A stretch of 64,000 nt of DNA from Karstenula rhodostoma CBS 690.94 (lineage: Eukaryota; Ascomycota; Dothideomycetes; Pleosporales; Didymosphaeriaceae), in contig MU001496.1 in NCBI GenBank assembly GCA_010093485.1, positions 586,685 through 650,684 on the forward strand. The letters run 5' to 3'. Both the position numbers and the translations under genes were made by a program. Below are positions 20,144-31,230 of this stretch, piece after piece (position 1 is the stretch's first letter; each line of letters starts with the position of its first letter). The notes beneath the pieces are model-generated. The model worked only from the letters and a program-made list of their open reading frames with translations. It did no database searches and was not told the origin of the DNA.

Positions 20144-21821
20144 ATGTCAGAGCTCGGAACGTCGAAGAAGAAGCGGCGCGGTGGGATGCGCAGGAAAACA
20201 GGTAAGTGGCTCCATGGTCATAAATTCCATCGCTAAACACCGTGCAGGATGGTATGTAGTTATTCAAGCCTCAGACGGTGGCTGATGACTGATGACCCCC
20301 AGCCAGACCTGTAAAGCTCGACACAGTCGCTGTGATGAGAAAAAGCCAGTTTGCAGCAACTGCGAGCGACTGGGCTTAGATTGCAAACAGTCCGATTTCA
20401 TCGCGCCATCCTCATGGAACAACACACCTTCGGAACTTACACCGCCCACTCCTGCCCCAGCCCCGCAAGTGACTATGGACGAGATGCAACTGGTCCCTGT
20501 TCAAGCCCAGGGATCCCCAGATGACACCTTGTTCATAAATTTTGAGCAACCGGCGTCTACGTGGGACATTTTCAGAACGAGGATAGACGGTCTAGATCAA
20601 GTTTCAGACGAATCACCGCCTAACGATGTGTTTAGCCAGCTGAATCTCGCGGTTCCCCGGTCACCGATGTTGACCTCTCCCTCTTCTCTATCTACTGAAG
20701 CACCTGTGTCTTTGACGACCGAGACTGCTTTCCTGTTGCAAACGTACCTACGAACAGTTGCTAGGTGGATGGACCTCATGTGCCACAACTCCACTTACCA
20801 ACTCATAATACCTAAACTGACGCTAACATCACCGCTACTCTTCCACTGCGTATGCGCCTGTAAGGTCCATGGTTCGTAATTTTGAAAGCTCTTTCTCACA
20901 TGCTATCCAGTCACGGCGAAATACCTCTCACTCTCCAATCGTCGCAGTACTAACTGGGATCCCACGGCCCGTCATCACTACGGTTTGGCACTTCACCATC
21001 TCATCCACGCACTCAACACGCCAAATCATCAGCATGCTTTGACCGCGACTATTCTTCTATCCAGCTACGAGATCGTCGCTGGCATCGCTTCTGAGCATCA
21101 CCGCCGGCACATCCTCGGCCAGACCATGCTCATCAAGCACCACAACATCAACGCGCAATCCACTGGAATGGACAAAGCGAATTTCTGGATCCATGTGCGA
21201 CACGAGATTGGGTTTGCGCAGACGACAGGGCGGCCGTTGATCCTGGACCCGGAAGAATGGAATGTCCATTGGGAGGAAGGCGAGACACGAGAAGACGTGC
21301 TCGGAAACCACGTCCTTTGGATTCTTGCGCGCGTTCTCTGTCTAATATATGGAAATGAAGGGTCTACGCAATCCGGGAAGCGAAAGCGCATCGCATTCCT
21401 GCAAGAGCTCGAAGTGTGGCGCTCCGGCCTGTCCGACACCTTCATCGGCATCCCTTATGGCGAAGCAGACGCTGAAGGTTTCCGCAAAGTATATTTCACC
21501 GTCACAGCGGCTGCTGCTGCCGCATTCTGGTACCACGTAACGCACATCCTGCTTTATGCCGAGCCAACGCTACAAGACGAAAGCTATAAGCCACTTATAC
21601 AAGACCAGGCGATGCGGCTGACAAACATTGCGATTTCGGAGTTTCCAGATTCTCTGAGGGTGTTTGCAACCCATGGGCTGTTCTTTGCAGCCAAGCATAT
21701 ACACGGGATAGCGCGGAAAGCACGCATTTGGAATATACTGAACGATGTTGAAGCCGAGCTTGGGTACCATACACGCAGCATGGTAAAAAGGCTTCAAGAT
21801 CTTGTGGAGCAAGGCTCATGA
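20144..21821 (+). CDS. Zn2Cys6 fungal-specific transcription factor
   Basis: The gene model is join(20144..20201,20248..20251,20303..20859,20911..21821), 509 aa. The N-terminus is basic (SKKKRRGGMRRKTG) and leads into the zinc cluster GCQTCKARHSRCDEKKPVC plus SNCERLGLDC, with all six Cys present. Building the first Cys requires a 4-nt microexon (20248-20251); skipping it shifts the frame and hits a stop. The middle region is Pro/Ser/Thr-rich. From about residue 150 on there is the helical fungal transcription factor domain (LLSSYEIVAGIASEHHRRH). The protein should act as a nuclear DNA-binding regulator. The target is unknown; the divergent dihydroorotate dehydrogenase gene is a candidate. Confidence 0.85.
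20248..20251 (+). other. 4-nt microexon (GATG) of the Zn2Cys6 gene
   Basis: It is flanked by introns 20202-20247 (GTAAGT...GCTAAAC...GCAG) and 20252-20302 (GTATGT...CCAG). Joining ACAG + GATG + C gives Thr-Gly-Cys in frame and completes the CxxC of the zinc cluster. A single long intron 20202-20302 would put a stop codon about 35 codons downstream. Confidence 0.75.
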
Positions 21822-22089
21822 GGACTCGATATCTTCCACTGTTGAAACACATCTATAAGACGTTGTGCTACACGTTCGTGGACATATCAGTATACTGTAA
21901 CATAAACGATGCTCTCTAACATATCATTGGCAACGCGCCGCTCCTCTACAGAGCCGGCCCCCCGGGTTACCCAGCCCAATAACCTCCTGATCCTATCATT
22001 GGCAAATGAATCATAATGCGAATCATTAATAACGTACGACTCAAGTCACCGCACACTTCCCGGACATCCGTCTAGCATGCCTATAGACA

Positions 22090-22836
22090 CTACCGCACCA
22101 TGCCGTGTGCTTTATGTGGCATCCACTCGTCCACGTCCAGACTCGCATCCCGCTGCACCCAGGCTGGAAACTTTTCAGGCGGCTGCAGATCCTGCGCCCC
22201 TTCCACATATTTCCCATCTATCTCATGCACAACATTATGCTCCACCAGTGGTGCTAGAACAGATCTTCTACGCCATCGGAAACCGATATAGAAGGCTGCA
22301 ATCGCGACCAGAAGCACACCGAGTGCAGCCCCGACGCCTATTCCGGCTTTTGCGCCAGTCGAAAGACCAGCATGTACAACAACTGGAGCAGAAGATTGTG
22401 CGCTTGGTGATGGAGATGCAGCTGTAGGGGTATTCGAGGACGCTGAAGTGGATAAGGTTGTTCCAATGGCTCTAAAGGACGACGATGTTCCTCGGGATTT
22501 GATCACGGTCTGGATGACTGTTATTGGTGCTGGTGTTTCATCGGCTCTCGTACGGTCAAGCGTAACCACAGATCTGACTAGTTGCGTCGACGTAGGCGTG
22601 GGGCCCACAGTTAGGGCGACTGGAGTGCTTGTTAGATCAACATGATTCTTGTCGATCTTGCGGGTAGACGTACCTGTAGAGTCAACCATGAACTCGGTAA
22701 CGTCGCCAAGTACAGACGATACAAGATCGATCGGCGGCCCAATAAAGGCGGACATATCTGAGTCTAGGAACGATGAACGAACACTTGGTGGGTTGGTGGT
22801 ACTCGCAGATGCTCCAATGTTCCAGGTTGTGTACAA
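22090..22836 (-). CDS. Single-pass membrane protein, 3' exon(s)
   Basis: The frame from about 22836 to the stop at 22090 codes roughly 248 residues. A Ser/Thr-rich extracellular-type region is followed by GLSTGAKAGIGVGAALG, then a hydrophobic helix (VLLVAIAAFYIGF) with the basic stop-transfer RWRRR, and a 60-residue cytosolic tail. This arrangement is common in fungal cell-surface sensors and WSC/Mid2-like proteins, but no named ectodomain is visible. There is no ATG at the 5' end. The frame probably enters through a splice acceptor near 22845-22855 (CTAAT branch then CTAAG), so the first exon with a signal peptide is missing from this model. Confidence 0.5.
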   Translation of the reverse strand: MYTTWNIGASASTTNPPSVRSSFLDSDMSAFIGPPIDLVSSVLGDVTEFMVDSTGTSTRKIDKNHVDLTSTPVALTVGPTPTSTQLVRSVVTLDRTRADETPAPITVIQTVIKSRGTSSSFRAIGTTLSTSASSNTPTAASPSPSAQSSAPVVVHAGLSTGAKAGIGVGAALGVLLVAIAAFYIGFRWRRRSVLAPLVEHNVVHEIDGKYVEGAQDLQPPEKFPAWVQRDASLDVDEWMPHKAHGMVR

Positions 22837-23521
22837 GTAGAGACTTAGGAGATTAGAAGGAAGGCTGAAGTCGATATCAGCGACGATTGTGGGCGGGCAT
22901 TATATCTCAAGCGCCATTCTGCATCGAGATAAACCCCCGACCAAAAGCAATTATGTTGGTTCGCCTATCCATGAGTGTACGAATGATGTCCGTGCCTAGC
23001 AAATACGAGGCGGCGTGCATCTTGGCCCCCTCGCGAGCTTCTCGCTACTCGAGAATCTGTCTTAAATAGATTGCTCAGTGCAGTCAGTCTAGGAAGGTGG
23101 TGGCTGTGCCAGATGTGCTGCTCAACCTCCCAGGGAACATTGTCATCCTTGGTAGCAATGTGGATGGCAGGTCGAGATGTGCGTAACATGGCCAAATGTT
23201 TCAAGGTTAGAAGTAGTCAAGAATTTCCTTCAACTGCATGTAGCAAGGCACGCATGGTTTTGTGTAGCAAAGGAAGGAGGCATCCTATCACAAATTGGTG
23301 CTCAGGTGGATGGCCTCCATAATGGACTATCGATCGAGCGTCATCGTGAAGCTTACCTTGACAGCCATATCGAACCCACAATTGCTCCTGAAACTGCCCG
23401 ACGTTTTCCTAGAACAGAGAATATTTGACGAGCTGAGAGTTGATGATGTGGAGATATGTCTTGACAGTTTGCATATTGAACGAGTCTTCTCCTGTCCCTC
23501 CTCTCCATTCGTCAGAGCGCG
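22837..23521. other. Intergenic; may hold the first exon of the membrane protein
   Basis: A minus-strand Met near 23018 followed by about 14 codons and a possible GTACAC donor could be that exon, but the peptide is not a convincing signal sequence. Nothing else is recognised. Confidence 0.3.
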
Positions 23522-25791
23522 TCAGATGATCTCCACTTCCCGCACCGTAAAGAGGGCGAGAAATCTTTCCATGTTCTCTGCCCTCAGCGCTGGATCTCGT
23601 GTGTTGCGGTCTAGGAACCGCAAATCTTTCCTTTGGTACCTCAATACACCATGCCCGAGTCTTTGGAAATTTCCCGTCGGCAACCTTTGAAGGACGAGTG
23701 TTGTGCATTCGCCGCTGATTTCCATAATACTTGCTGACATGACGATAAGCAAGAGCTCGGCGTCAGGGTCGAGATCGTCATAAAATTCAGAGGTCCCTTT
23801 CAAATTGTAATCGAAGTTTGCGAGTTGGTCGACACCGTTATCCAGGAAGTATTCAAGATAAGTTGACAAATATGCTACAGCACGAATCGAAAACGTCGGA
23901 CCCTTCAGCCGGATACTGGCAGAAACCACTTTGCCCATGTTGGATGGCCCATCCGGAATTGTATCGATGCTGATGAGTTCTGTTGTGGCGTTCCTGTGGT
24001 ACATAATGTCGGTAAAATTGACGGAATCCTCAATACAAGCCCAGGACCATGATGGAATGCCGGGCGTGTTCCCATAGCAGGTATATTGGGAGAACCCTAA
24101 ATCTTCTAGCAAGGTGTTCTTCCACATACCTGCCACGTACGTGTCGTCTTTTCGACGTCGCTGTTCCCGCTCGACAACGCCGGCCAGTGCGGGAAGACGG
24201 TCACAACTTTTCGTAAACTTTAGTTTCGAGTATAACGTTATCAGGGCCCTCCAACCATTCCTTGGGTCGCCACCGTCAAATTTCATGTCATTCGAGTAGT
24301 CATTCTTGACACCAAAAGATTGGTCGACAGTCCAGTTCTGGTCGCCACATGCCGAAAAAAAAGTCGATCCACACTCCCAGAAAAGTTGGTCCCTAGCATA
24401 GTGAACGACCCGTGTCGAGAGGCGTCGTTCTTGAAACACCTTTGAGCCATAGGGTCAGCGCGTCCTTCGGCCCCAGAATAATAAAGCAGCGTACCCAGCC
24501 TCGCTCAAGAAGCGGCCATTCGGTTGTGTCATTGTGAAGGGGCCTTTTGGGGAACCGCGGCAAGTTCCGACGGGCACACAGCCCAGTGTTTCCCAATGTG
24601 ACGTCTTTAAAATTCTCCCGAAGTCGGGAGAAGCAACCACCATTACTATCGTTCGACGCTGTCGCTGCGATGGTTAGATAGGCGCCTTCATATATGTCTG
24701 CCATGACAGATGCTGTAGACGCCCAGTCCTTGAGATTGTCTTGTACAATACCTGCCGACCATCAGCGAGCACGGTGAGGCTAAGTCCAGTTGTGGCCATA
24801 CACATTGCGTCAATCCAAATAAAATGGATCCCAAGTCGGTCGCATATCTCTACTGCATCCTTGAATGTTTCTGGAAGCTGTGCTCTAGCCACTCCGGATC
24901 TCAATGTATCAATTGTGTTGGATGTAAGTCGTAGCGCCGGCCCTTTCTCGCCCCAACAATGGGAGAGACAAGCATATGCCGCGGGTCTATTCAGATTCTC
25001 TCGTAGGAGCACAGTCGTTGCAGTGAGCTCCAGAATGCGCTTCGGCAAACGGGCGGTCTTGTATATGCTACAACGGTCATGGCTCTGCAAGCAATCGTGA
25101 AGCCACTTCGAGACAATTTGAAATGCATACTCCGATGAAGTATCCTGCAGAAGGAAAGACCGCTGCACTATAGTGGACCATTGGGGTTCGACAGGCACAT
25201 CAGCTAAGCAGTCAGGTGTGCAATGGTCAGCCAAATGAACGATGGATTCGGGTATGTGTGGCTTTCGCACATGAGCACTCTTGTTCACTCATGATGAGAA
25301 GATAGAAATTCAGAAGTTCGAAAATACGTACCAGTAGATCTGAAGATCCTTAGTTCTTCGGGGAGAGAAATGGAAGCATTGCTGACTATCATATTTATCT
25401 TCAATTGTGGTGATCCGTTGCCACAAGATACCACGCCGAAGAGCAAGTCCACTCTCCATGGTTCAATACCAATAGCGCAGAAATGGTCAAGTATACTGGT
25501 GATCAAACCACAGTCTCGGCAACCCGCTCTTGCTCCTCCCCGAAGCCATTCTTCGCCCAGATTCCAGACACAGTCGGGACTGCGCAGGCGACCATACCGC
25601 CGTACTTTTGCACAGCGACGCGTAATGGCCGATTTGCAGATTTCGCAAGCCGATGCTGCAAGATCGTCGTCATCATCCATAGAAAGTGAACTGTCTCTAT
25701 TCGTGTCCACATCCGCCGTCGTATCGCAAACGTCCACGTTTTCCGATGTATTGGAACCAGGGCCGGTTAGTGAAACGCTCAAGTCATCCAT
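23522..25791 (-). CDS. Heterokaryon incompatibility (HET) domain protein
   Basis: The gene model is complement(join(23522..24439,24495..24751,24802..25287,25332..25791)), 706 aa; three introns of 44-55 nt, phases consistent. An N-terminal region holds Asp-rich and Cys-containing segments (ACEICKSAI, GCRDCGLI). The HET domain follows: YACLSHCWG near residue 235, LGIHFIWIDAMCIVQDNL across an intron, ADIYEGAYLTIAATAS, and RGWVFQERRLS near 400. The C-terminal third is the usual variable segment. HET domains trigger cell death after non-self recognition when paired with partner proteins. No NACHT, WD40 or other sensor module is attached, so this is the common HET-only form. The reading frame is intact. 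Confidence 0.88.
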
Positions 25792-26326
25792 AACGAAGCT
25801 GCTTGTGGTTCAAATGTTGTCAACTCGGTAGATCAGGCTGTGTTTTTCGAGGCAGCAGCAACATGCTGCCAAGCAAAGCTCATGCATGCTGCAAGCCACC
25901 ATGCGTGTCAGCTGTATGCAGCGCGTGGGGTCTCATATCACATATCACCCATTGCTCCTGATTGACTTGTCGAGATTTTGGGGATACGCAACGATTAATA
26001 TTGGCAGAGCATGCAAAGCAAGGCAGTCGCGAGGACGAATCTGTGGAGTGGAGGATCGAATTGAGGTGGAGACGCTAAGGCCAGAGTGGGGCTTAGTCAT
26101 GCCGGTATGCCCTCATATGTACGCGGTGTTGCTCCTCCGAGCTCGACCACGCAAGCAAGCGCTGCCTGCAGTGACAAGGATTATATATCCCCACAATGTG
26201 TTCAATGCGTTCGATTTCTCCAGTTAACCCGCCATTGATTAGCAGCTAGTTATAGGACATTCCCAACTCGAATGCTGCCTCGCGAAACACTCAGCGCTGC
26301 CCACTATCCCCGTGCATACCGCAACG
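25792..26326. promoter_or_regulatory. Divergent spacer between the HET gene and the barrel protein gene
   Basis: Both genes are transcribed away from this 535-bp region. No RNA gene, repeat or motif was recognised. Confidence 0.35.
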
Positions 26327-27054
26327 ATGCCTGTCACCGAATTCTCGCGCCTCACCCTTAAAAAACGGCTCGACGAAGAACAGAAACCAGTCGCAATGCG
26401 GGGGCTTTCGCGTGCGAAGAAGCTCATGGAGAACTTCACCGGCTACGATTTCCACCTCTTTCAAGAGATCGAGGACCCGAATCGCATATACATTGTTGGT
26501 CAGTGGGCGTCAGTGGAGCAGCACATGAACGAGTGGATACCATCGGAGGCAAACCAGGGGCTATTGAAAGAACTAGTGTCTCTTATCGACGTGGATTACC
26601 TGTTCCACATCGATGTGTCCCTGGGTTCAATTCCTCCCAACGACAAGGCACCAATCTTTAGCGTTGGGAAGCATGTTATGGAGAGCGACGAGCGACCCGG
26701 TTTTGAGAGCACGTTCGACAAGCGTCGAAGCGACTTGGAGGCGCACGCCCCGGGTTCGATCAGTGGCGGATGGCGCATTGAGAAAGAGCCTGGCAGAGAA
26801 GAATTCGTTCTTTTCGTGCCCTGGAAGTACGTCTCTAGAAACATCCGGTCTCACTTTGAATGCATCCGTCTTTTGGCTGACGCTGACTTGTACCGGCGTA
26901 TAGAAATGTGGACCAGCACTTGGCTTTCGCGAAGACCAAGGAGTTTGAAAGGTACGCTGAGATTAGGGACCACCTTGTGCTTATTGCTACCGAAATACGC
27001 CATGTAGCACTCATGGAACTACCCCCGCCCGCCATGGAGAACGATGCAGCTTGA
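26327..27054 (+). CDS. Two-domain dimeric alpha/beta-barrel (ABM-like) protein
   Basis: The gene model is join(26327..26826,26904..27054), 216 aa, with one 77-nt intron. The chosen ATG at 26327 follows an in-frame GTG. The chain reads as two similar halves: one around NFTGYDFHLFQEIEDPNRIY with IVGQWASVEQHMNEWI, the other around EFVLFVPWKNVDQHLAFAK. That alternation of a hydrophobic strand, a charged turn and a helix is typical of antibiotic-biosynthesis-monooxygenase-like or ferredoxin-like barrel proteins. Such fungal proteins are usually small cytosolic proteins of unknown substrate. The family call is moderate and no catalytic residue can be named. Confidence 0.6.
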
Positions 27055-27490
27055 GCAAGAACTATAGAATAAATGCCATGTTATTCCTTTTGCCGGTTTC
27101 TGTGATTGTTGTGAGCACCAAATCCCTTTCCCCTTCTCGATGAAAACGATTTTTCGCTTTCCGGGGCTTACTTAACCCCAAAACGGTAGTTTCTTGTTGC
27201 GTGCTTATCACACTAGACTATGGAGAACAGAATGAGTCATACATGTCGCTGTTCAGTGCTGATAGCATGCATCCTAACCCAGGTACCGTACAGCGTGCGG
27301 TTGGTTACATACAAAAATCTTTCGTCACCCTAGTTTCCTCGCACCATTTCATTCAAATATATATATCACCACATCCAACCCAGATACCATATTCCCTCCT
27401 TTCCCCCCTTGTCGCACGCTACCCATATCATTCCCTAAACAATCTCCCCGATCCACCATCTCCAAACCCTCCTTCTCTCCAACCTCAATC
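27055..27490. promoter_or_regulatory. Upstream region of the GNAT gene
   Basis: The last 130 bases before the start are strongly pyrimidine-rich and follow a short TA-rich run (27357-27364), as in many fungal promoters. Confidence 0.4.
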
Positions 27491-28186
27491 ATGCCGCTCG
27501 TCCTCCGCCCCATGACCACCGCCGACACCCTCTCCTGGACCCGCATCCGCACCCTCGCCTACCACGGCCCCCTCCACATCCTCACCCACACACGCCCCCT
27601 CTCCGAGTCCTCCATCCTCGCCCTAGCGCACGACCGCAAGAAAGAAATAGACAAACCGCACACCTGGCAGTGGAAAGTCGTCGATACGGATCTTCCACCC
27701 AGCAAGGACGACCCTGCCGACAACGGCGGCCGTACGATTGCCGTCGCGGTATGGAGTGCGCATAATATAGCGAGCCAAAACGACACGCCTAGAATTGGTG
27801 ATGAGGGGAAAGACACGCCCTTCGTCCCGCCGGAACTGCGCCTGGATGTGCTCACCGCGGTGCTCGCCCCGCTGCGCGCAGCGCAGGACGATATAATGGA
27901 AGATCCAGTCCCGTATCTGAAGCTTGATAGCCTGGCGACGCATCCAGAGCACCATCGACGGGGTGCGGGGAGGATTTTGCTGCATTGGGGCGTTGAAAAA
28001 GCGGATGCCGAGGGCTGGAGGACGTACTTGGATGCGACGCCTGTGGGGCTGAAGAGCTACGAACGGGTTGGGTTCAAGATAGTGAGGGAGGTGACGTTCG
28101 ATCGGGGGCAGTGGGGTGGTGAGGGGGAGGATTGGTGGGCGTGTATGGTTAGGGAGTCGAAGGGGGCGAGCTATGAACGCATCTGA
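27491..28186 (+). CDS. GNAT-family N-acetyltransferase
   Basis: This is a single-exon gene of 231 aa. The core acetyl-CoA site is LDSLATHPEHHRRGAGRILL near residue 145: a beta-bulge strand ending in the Q/R-x-x-G-x-G/A loop, here RRGAGR. It is followed by LDATPVGLKSYERVGFK, the typical strand and helix where the product group of fungal GNATs keeps a Tyr (SYERVGF). The N-terminal 120 residues hold the variable substrate-binding region (RPMTTADTLSWTRIR). No targeting signal is seen. The substrate is unknown; most relatives acetylate small molecules or amino groups. The high GC3 of the 5' part matches neighbouring genes. Confidence 0.85.
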   Translation: MPLVLRPMTTADTLSWTRIRTLAYHGPLHILTHTRPLSESSILALAHDRKKEIDKPHTWQWKVVDTDLPPSKDDPADNGGRTIAVAVWSAHNIASQNDTPRIGDEGKDTPFVPPELRLDVLTAVLAPLRAAQDDIMEDPVPYLKLDSLATHPEHHRRGAGRILLHWGVEKADAEGWRTYLDATPVGLKSYERVGFKIVREVTFDRGQWGGEGEDWWACMVRESKGASYERI

Positions 28187-28280
28187 TACAAACTGTCTTA
28201 CAACAATCTCTTCAAAGCGCTTGTTGGCACGCTCTCGCGCTCAATAACAGATTAGGAAAAAAAAAACATCTAAAATGCAT

Positions 28281-28475
28281 CTAGAAGCCTTTTTTCGCAT
28301 GCTTGCTCGTCTTCCTCAACCTCTCCCCGTACATGTACAAGAGGAACAGGATCGGTACAAACGCTAGCCCCAAGGAAGCAAGCAGACTACTCGCCCAATT
28401 CACGCTCAAATTCTTATACATCGCGGAAGCAAAGAGTGGGAAACCCGCCCCAAAGGTGATAACCCCACCAATCAA
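28281..28475 (-). pseudogene. C-terminal fragment of an MFS drug:H+ antiporter
   Basis: About 64 codons without a start, ending at a stop at 28281. The sequence matches the last two helices of DHA1-type transporters: GAGFPLFASAMYKNLSVNWA, then a helix with FVPILFLLYMYGERLR and a basic tail. Only 161 bp separate it from the next gene (stop at 28637), so the other ten helices are absent. A possible remnant of the preceding exon (AQATMSIAS-like) lies near 28570-28590 but does not splice in frame. This is the relic of a deleted transporter gene. Confidence 0.65.
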
Positions 28476-28636
28476 TAAACAAGTGTGCTGTCAGCAGGGC
28501 CAGTATTCACGATTCACTCCTTTACAGATGACAAATCATACCTTGACGCAATGCTCATCGTTGCCTGTGCTCCTCTCCTTAGCTCCATTCATCCTATAGC
28601 CGCACCATCCTATACCGACATCGCACTACCTTGATC

Positions 28637-30606
28637 CTACACACTCCCAAACACTCTCTCAAGCAACAACCCCGCGAACTTCTCACTCCCCGGACTCTCC
28701 ACCGCCCTCTGAACACGATTTCCCCTCCGCGCATCTCTCCACCCTCCCGCATCGCCCACGACCTCCTCGTCCAAGCTGCCCGTCAACCCCTGCTTAACCT
28801 CTCTCCCGCGGCGATCCACAACGCAGCAGCCACGCGTCCACTGCCCAGATGTTTCGACCTGCAAGTTCATCATCAGCTCCCCACTCGTCCGCCAAAGACA
28901 TGGGAAAACTTACGCGCAGATCCTCCGTCACGAACTTCCACAGCGGGTCCCCGGCCGCCATCGCATACCACACCGTCAGCGGATCGTGCAGTTGCAGCCC
29001 AATCGTGTCAGCATCCAGATGCGCGTCCAGGCTCGCAATCTTGCGGAACGTTGAGAGCAGGAACAGCGACGCCCATTCCGTCAGTGGGCTTCCCTTCAGC
29101 GCATCGGATTTGATGTACTTGTTGAACAGCGTGCGCGGGAGGATATGTTGCTCTGTGATGTCCAACGGGAAGAGCTTAACGGTTAATTGGCGCGAGAGGT
29201 TCTCCGGGTAGGGCGGAAGCGCTTTTTTAGCGACGACGGGGGGAAGCGTGGTTTTGGGGTTGGGGGAGGTGAGGGCGTAGACGCGGGCGGCGGCGATGGA
29301 GTCGGCGTAGGTGTTGAACTCGGCGCCGGGGGTCATCTGGTTGCGGAGGTTTAGCTCGTGGCGGAGGGGTGTGGGGGGTTGCTTGATGAGATTGAATGGG
29401 GTGATGGGGATAGAGGTGATGAGGGCGGAAGAGAGGATGGATAAGTTTGGCGGCTGGACGGATGGCTCAGCGGGGTACGGCTGTATTGTAGCATCTCCCT
29501 GACCAGTGACGGGATCCGATAAACGAATGAGCACAAGGACTTACGTTTCCGGGCCAATGCACAGCGCCACCCATGACCACGACCTCCTTGACTCTCAGAA
29601 AAGCCTCAGCGTCGGTCGCCGCAGCAATCGCAAGGTTAGTCAGGGGACCAATAGCAACGATGGTGATAGTATCCGGCTCGTTGTCTCGTAGCAGCTGCAG
29701 CATCTCCTCATGAGCAGGCTTCAACGATGGCGTAAAGAGCGAGTGCGTGTCCTTGACTTTCTGCAGGTCCGCGGCGTCTTCAGCGCTGAGAGGCTCCGGT
29801 GTAGGTTGGAAGAGGGACTTCCACGTCTCTTCGGGGGACATGTGAGGGTGCTGGTATCATGCGTTAGTATTCTCTTGTGCTTTGAAGGATCCGCGGGTGG
29901 TTTACGCTGTGGTGTATACCTCCCAAGCCATCAACGCCGTCTGTCTTCAATAAGTGTTCTTGTCCTGGATCGTCTAGAAACCCACTCACGGAAGAAATCA
30001 GCAACCATCATATGCTCAGCAAGGGGCTCTTCCGCTCCGACCGCAACTGCATTCCCAATCAGCATCAACAACAACACCTGAGATCCCTCCAACACCAAAA
30101 CTCACCGATCGGTTTCCTTGCCGCCAACGCCTCAAACCCCTCGGGCCTCCCATTCTCCCTCCGCCACGCCTTCTCCTTTTCGATGTACTGGAAAAGCGTG
30201 ACAACGTTCCGCAGACAGCTATGCAACTGATCAGCATTGACTTCTTTCTCAAATTCTGATTACAGTACCAGGACATGAGTCTGAGTACCATCGGCCTGCG
30301 TATTGCCTACCCTGGGGTAACACACTGTACTCGGACTTTGTCCTGGTGCTGTAAATCGAGAAGAGTGGGGTAGCTCCCTACTTCTTTACCTCGACATTGC
30401 CAAACGTCAGACTCAGCATCAACACCTCGAGCTCCTCCGGCTTCGCCGAGAAAGCGAGCAGCATGGCGAGCACATCGTCGACGCCCTACCGCACAACTTA
30501 GTAACTGCGGCACAGCACATCTATCACACCCCACCAAAAGACACTTCTGCCGTCTCGAGGTTGAACATACCGGATCGGTGTCTATTATGATCTTGTTCGG
30601 TGCCAT
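28637..30606 (-). CDS. Inosine-uridine preferring nucleoside hydrolase
   Basis: The gene model is complement(join(28637..28858,28914..29480,29545..29850,29906..29940,29990..30046,30106..30226,30390..30485,30571..30606)), 479 aa, eight exons, phases consistent. The N-terminus IIIDTDPGVDDVLAMLLAF, split by intron 1, is the calcium/ribose-binding DTDPGxDD signature. ITIVAIGPLTNLAIAA and VVVMGGAVHWPGN form the second core block. DADTIGLQLHDPLTVWYA supplies the late Asp, and VETSGQWTRG lies in the last exon. The enzyme splits ribonucleosides into base and ribose. It is longer than the usual 310-350 aa because of inserts near residues 60-130 and a 70-residue C-terminal extension. Intron 2 (30227..30389, 163 nt) contains a MITE. 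A simple read-through of exon 7 gives a false C-terminus. Confidence 0.87.
30261..30353. mobile_element. MITE copy 2, inside a nucleoside hydrolase intron
   Basis: A 93-bp element bounded by tacagtac and gtgctgta ends, with inner arms atgagtctgagtac (30275-30288) and gtactcggacttt (30327-30339). The ends extend to near-complementary arms of about 27 bp (caggaca/tgtcctg). The centre, with tattgcctaccctgggg, matches copy 1. It has TA at both ends and no coding capacity. Removing it leaves a 70-nt intron of normal size. Confidence 0.82.
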
Positions 30607-31230
30607 TGCGTCTATGTGAATCGTGGAAAACGAACAGAAAAATAAAATGGTATCTTCGTGTAACGTACTACATGGGAAAGGGTAGGAGGTGGTGCTAGTG
30701 TCGTAGCGGCATACTTATGTCGGGCGCCTCCGAAGCTCAAGTTTGCTTAGATAAGAGGCATCCGAGGTTTGTGGGCAAGGGTCCGCACGGTCGGTGAAAG
30801 CAGCCCCGGGCACTCCACTTTTCGGGGATGTTGATGCATGACGTTTAGCTTACGGCTGCGTACAGGTGTCCACAGCAATGCCAATCAAACATTTGAAGCA
30901 AGCGAGGCGCTACATTCATAGTGTTGATAGAATTCCCGGCCCATGGGCCGATTCATTTCATTTCAAGAAAATCCAATCGCGCATTGCTAACGCCATACTG
31001 CTGGGCAGTAGATCTACACAGCCAACGCTACCACTGACTCCATGCTGGTAGCTTGGCCCAAGTTTTTCCAGATCCCTTCTTGCATCCTGTGCTTGCTCCT
31101 TGAGCGGTTATACCTGATTGCCGCCCTTTGTATTGAATAGTTGTGATGAAATGAAGTTCAGGTATCACATATGTCGTCCGAGCATGCCGTGATGCTGGTT
31201 CATAAAACGTAGTGGAACGCGAGAGGTTGT
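30607..31230. other. Intergenic, no gene seen
   Basis: This is the promoter side of the nucleoside hydrolase gene and the 3' side of the Erv29 gene. It includes a CCAATCA box near 30882-30888. No further features were found. Confidence 0.4.
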
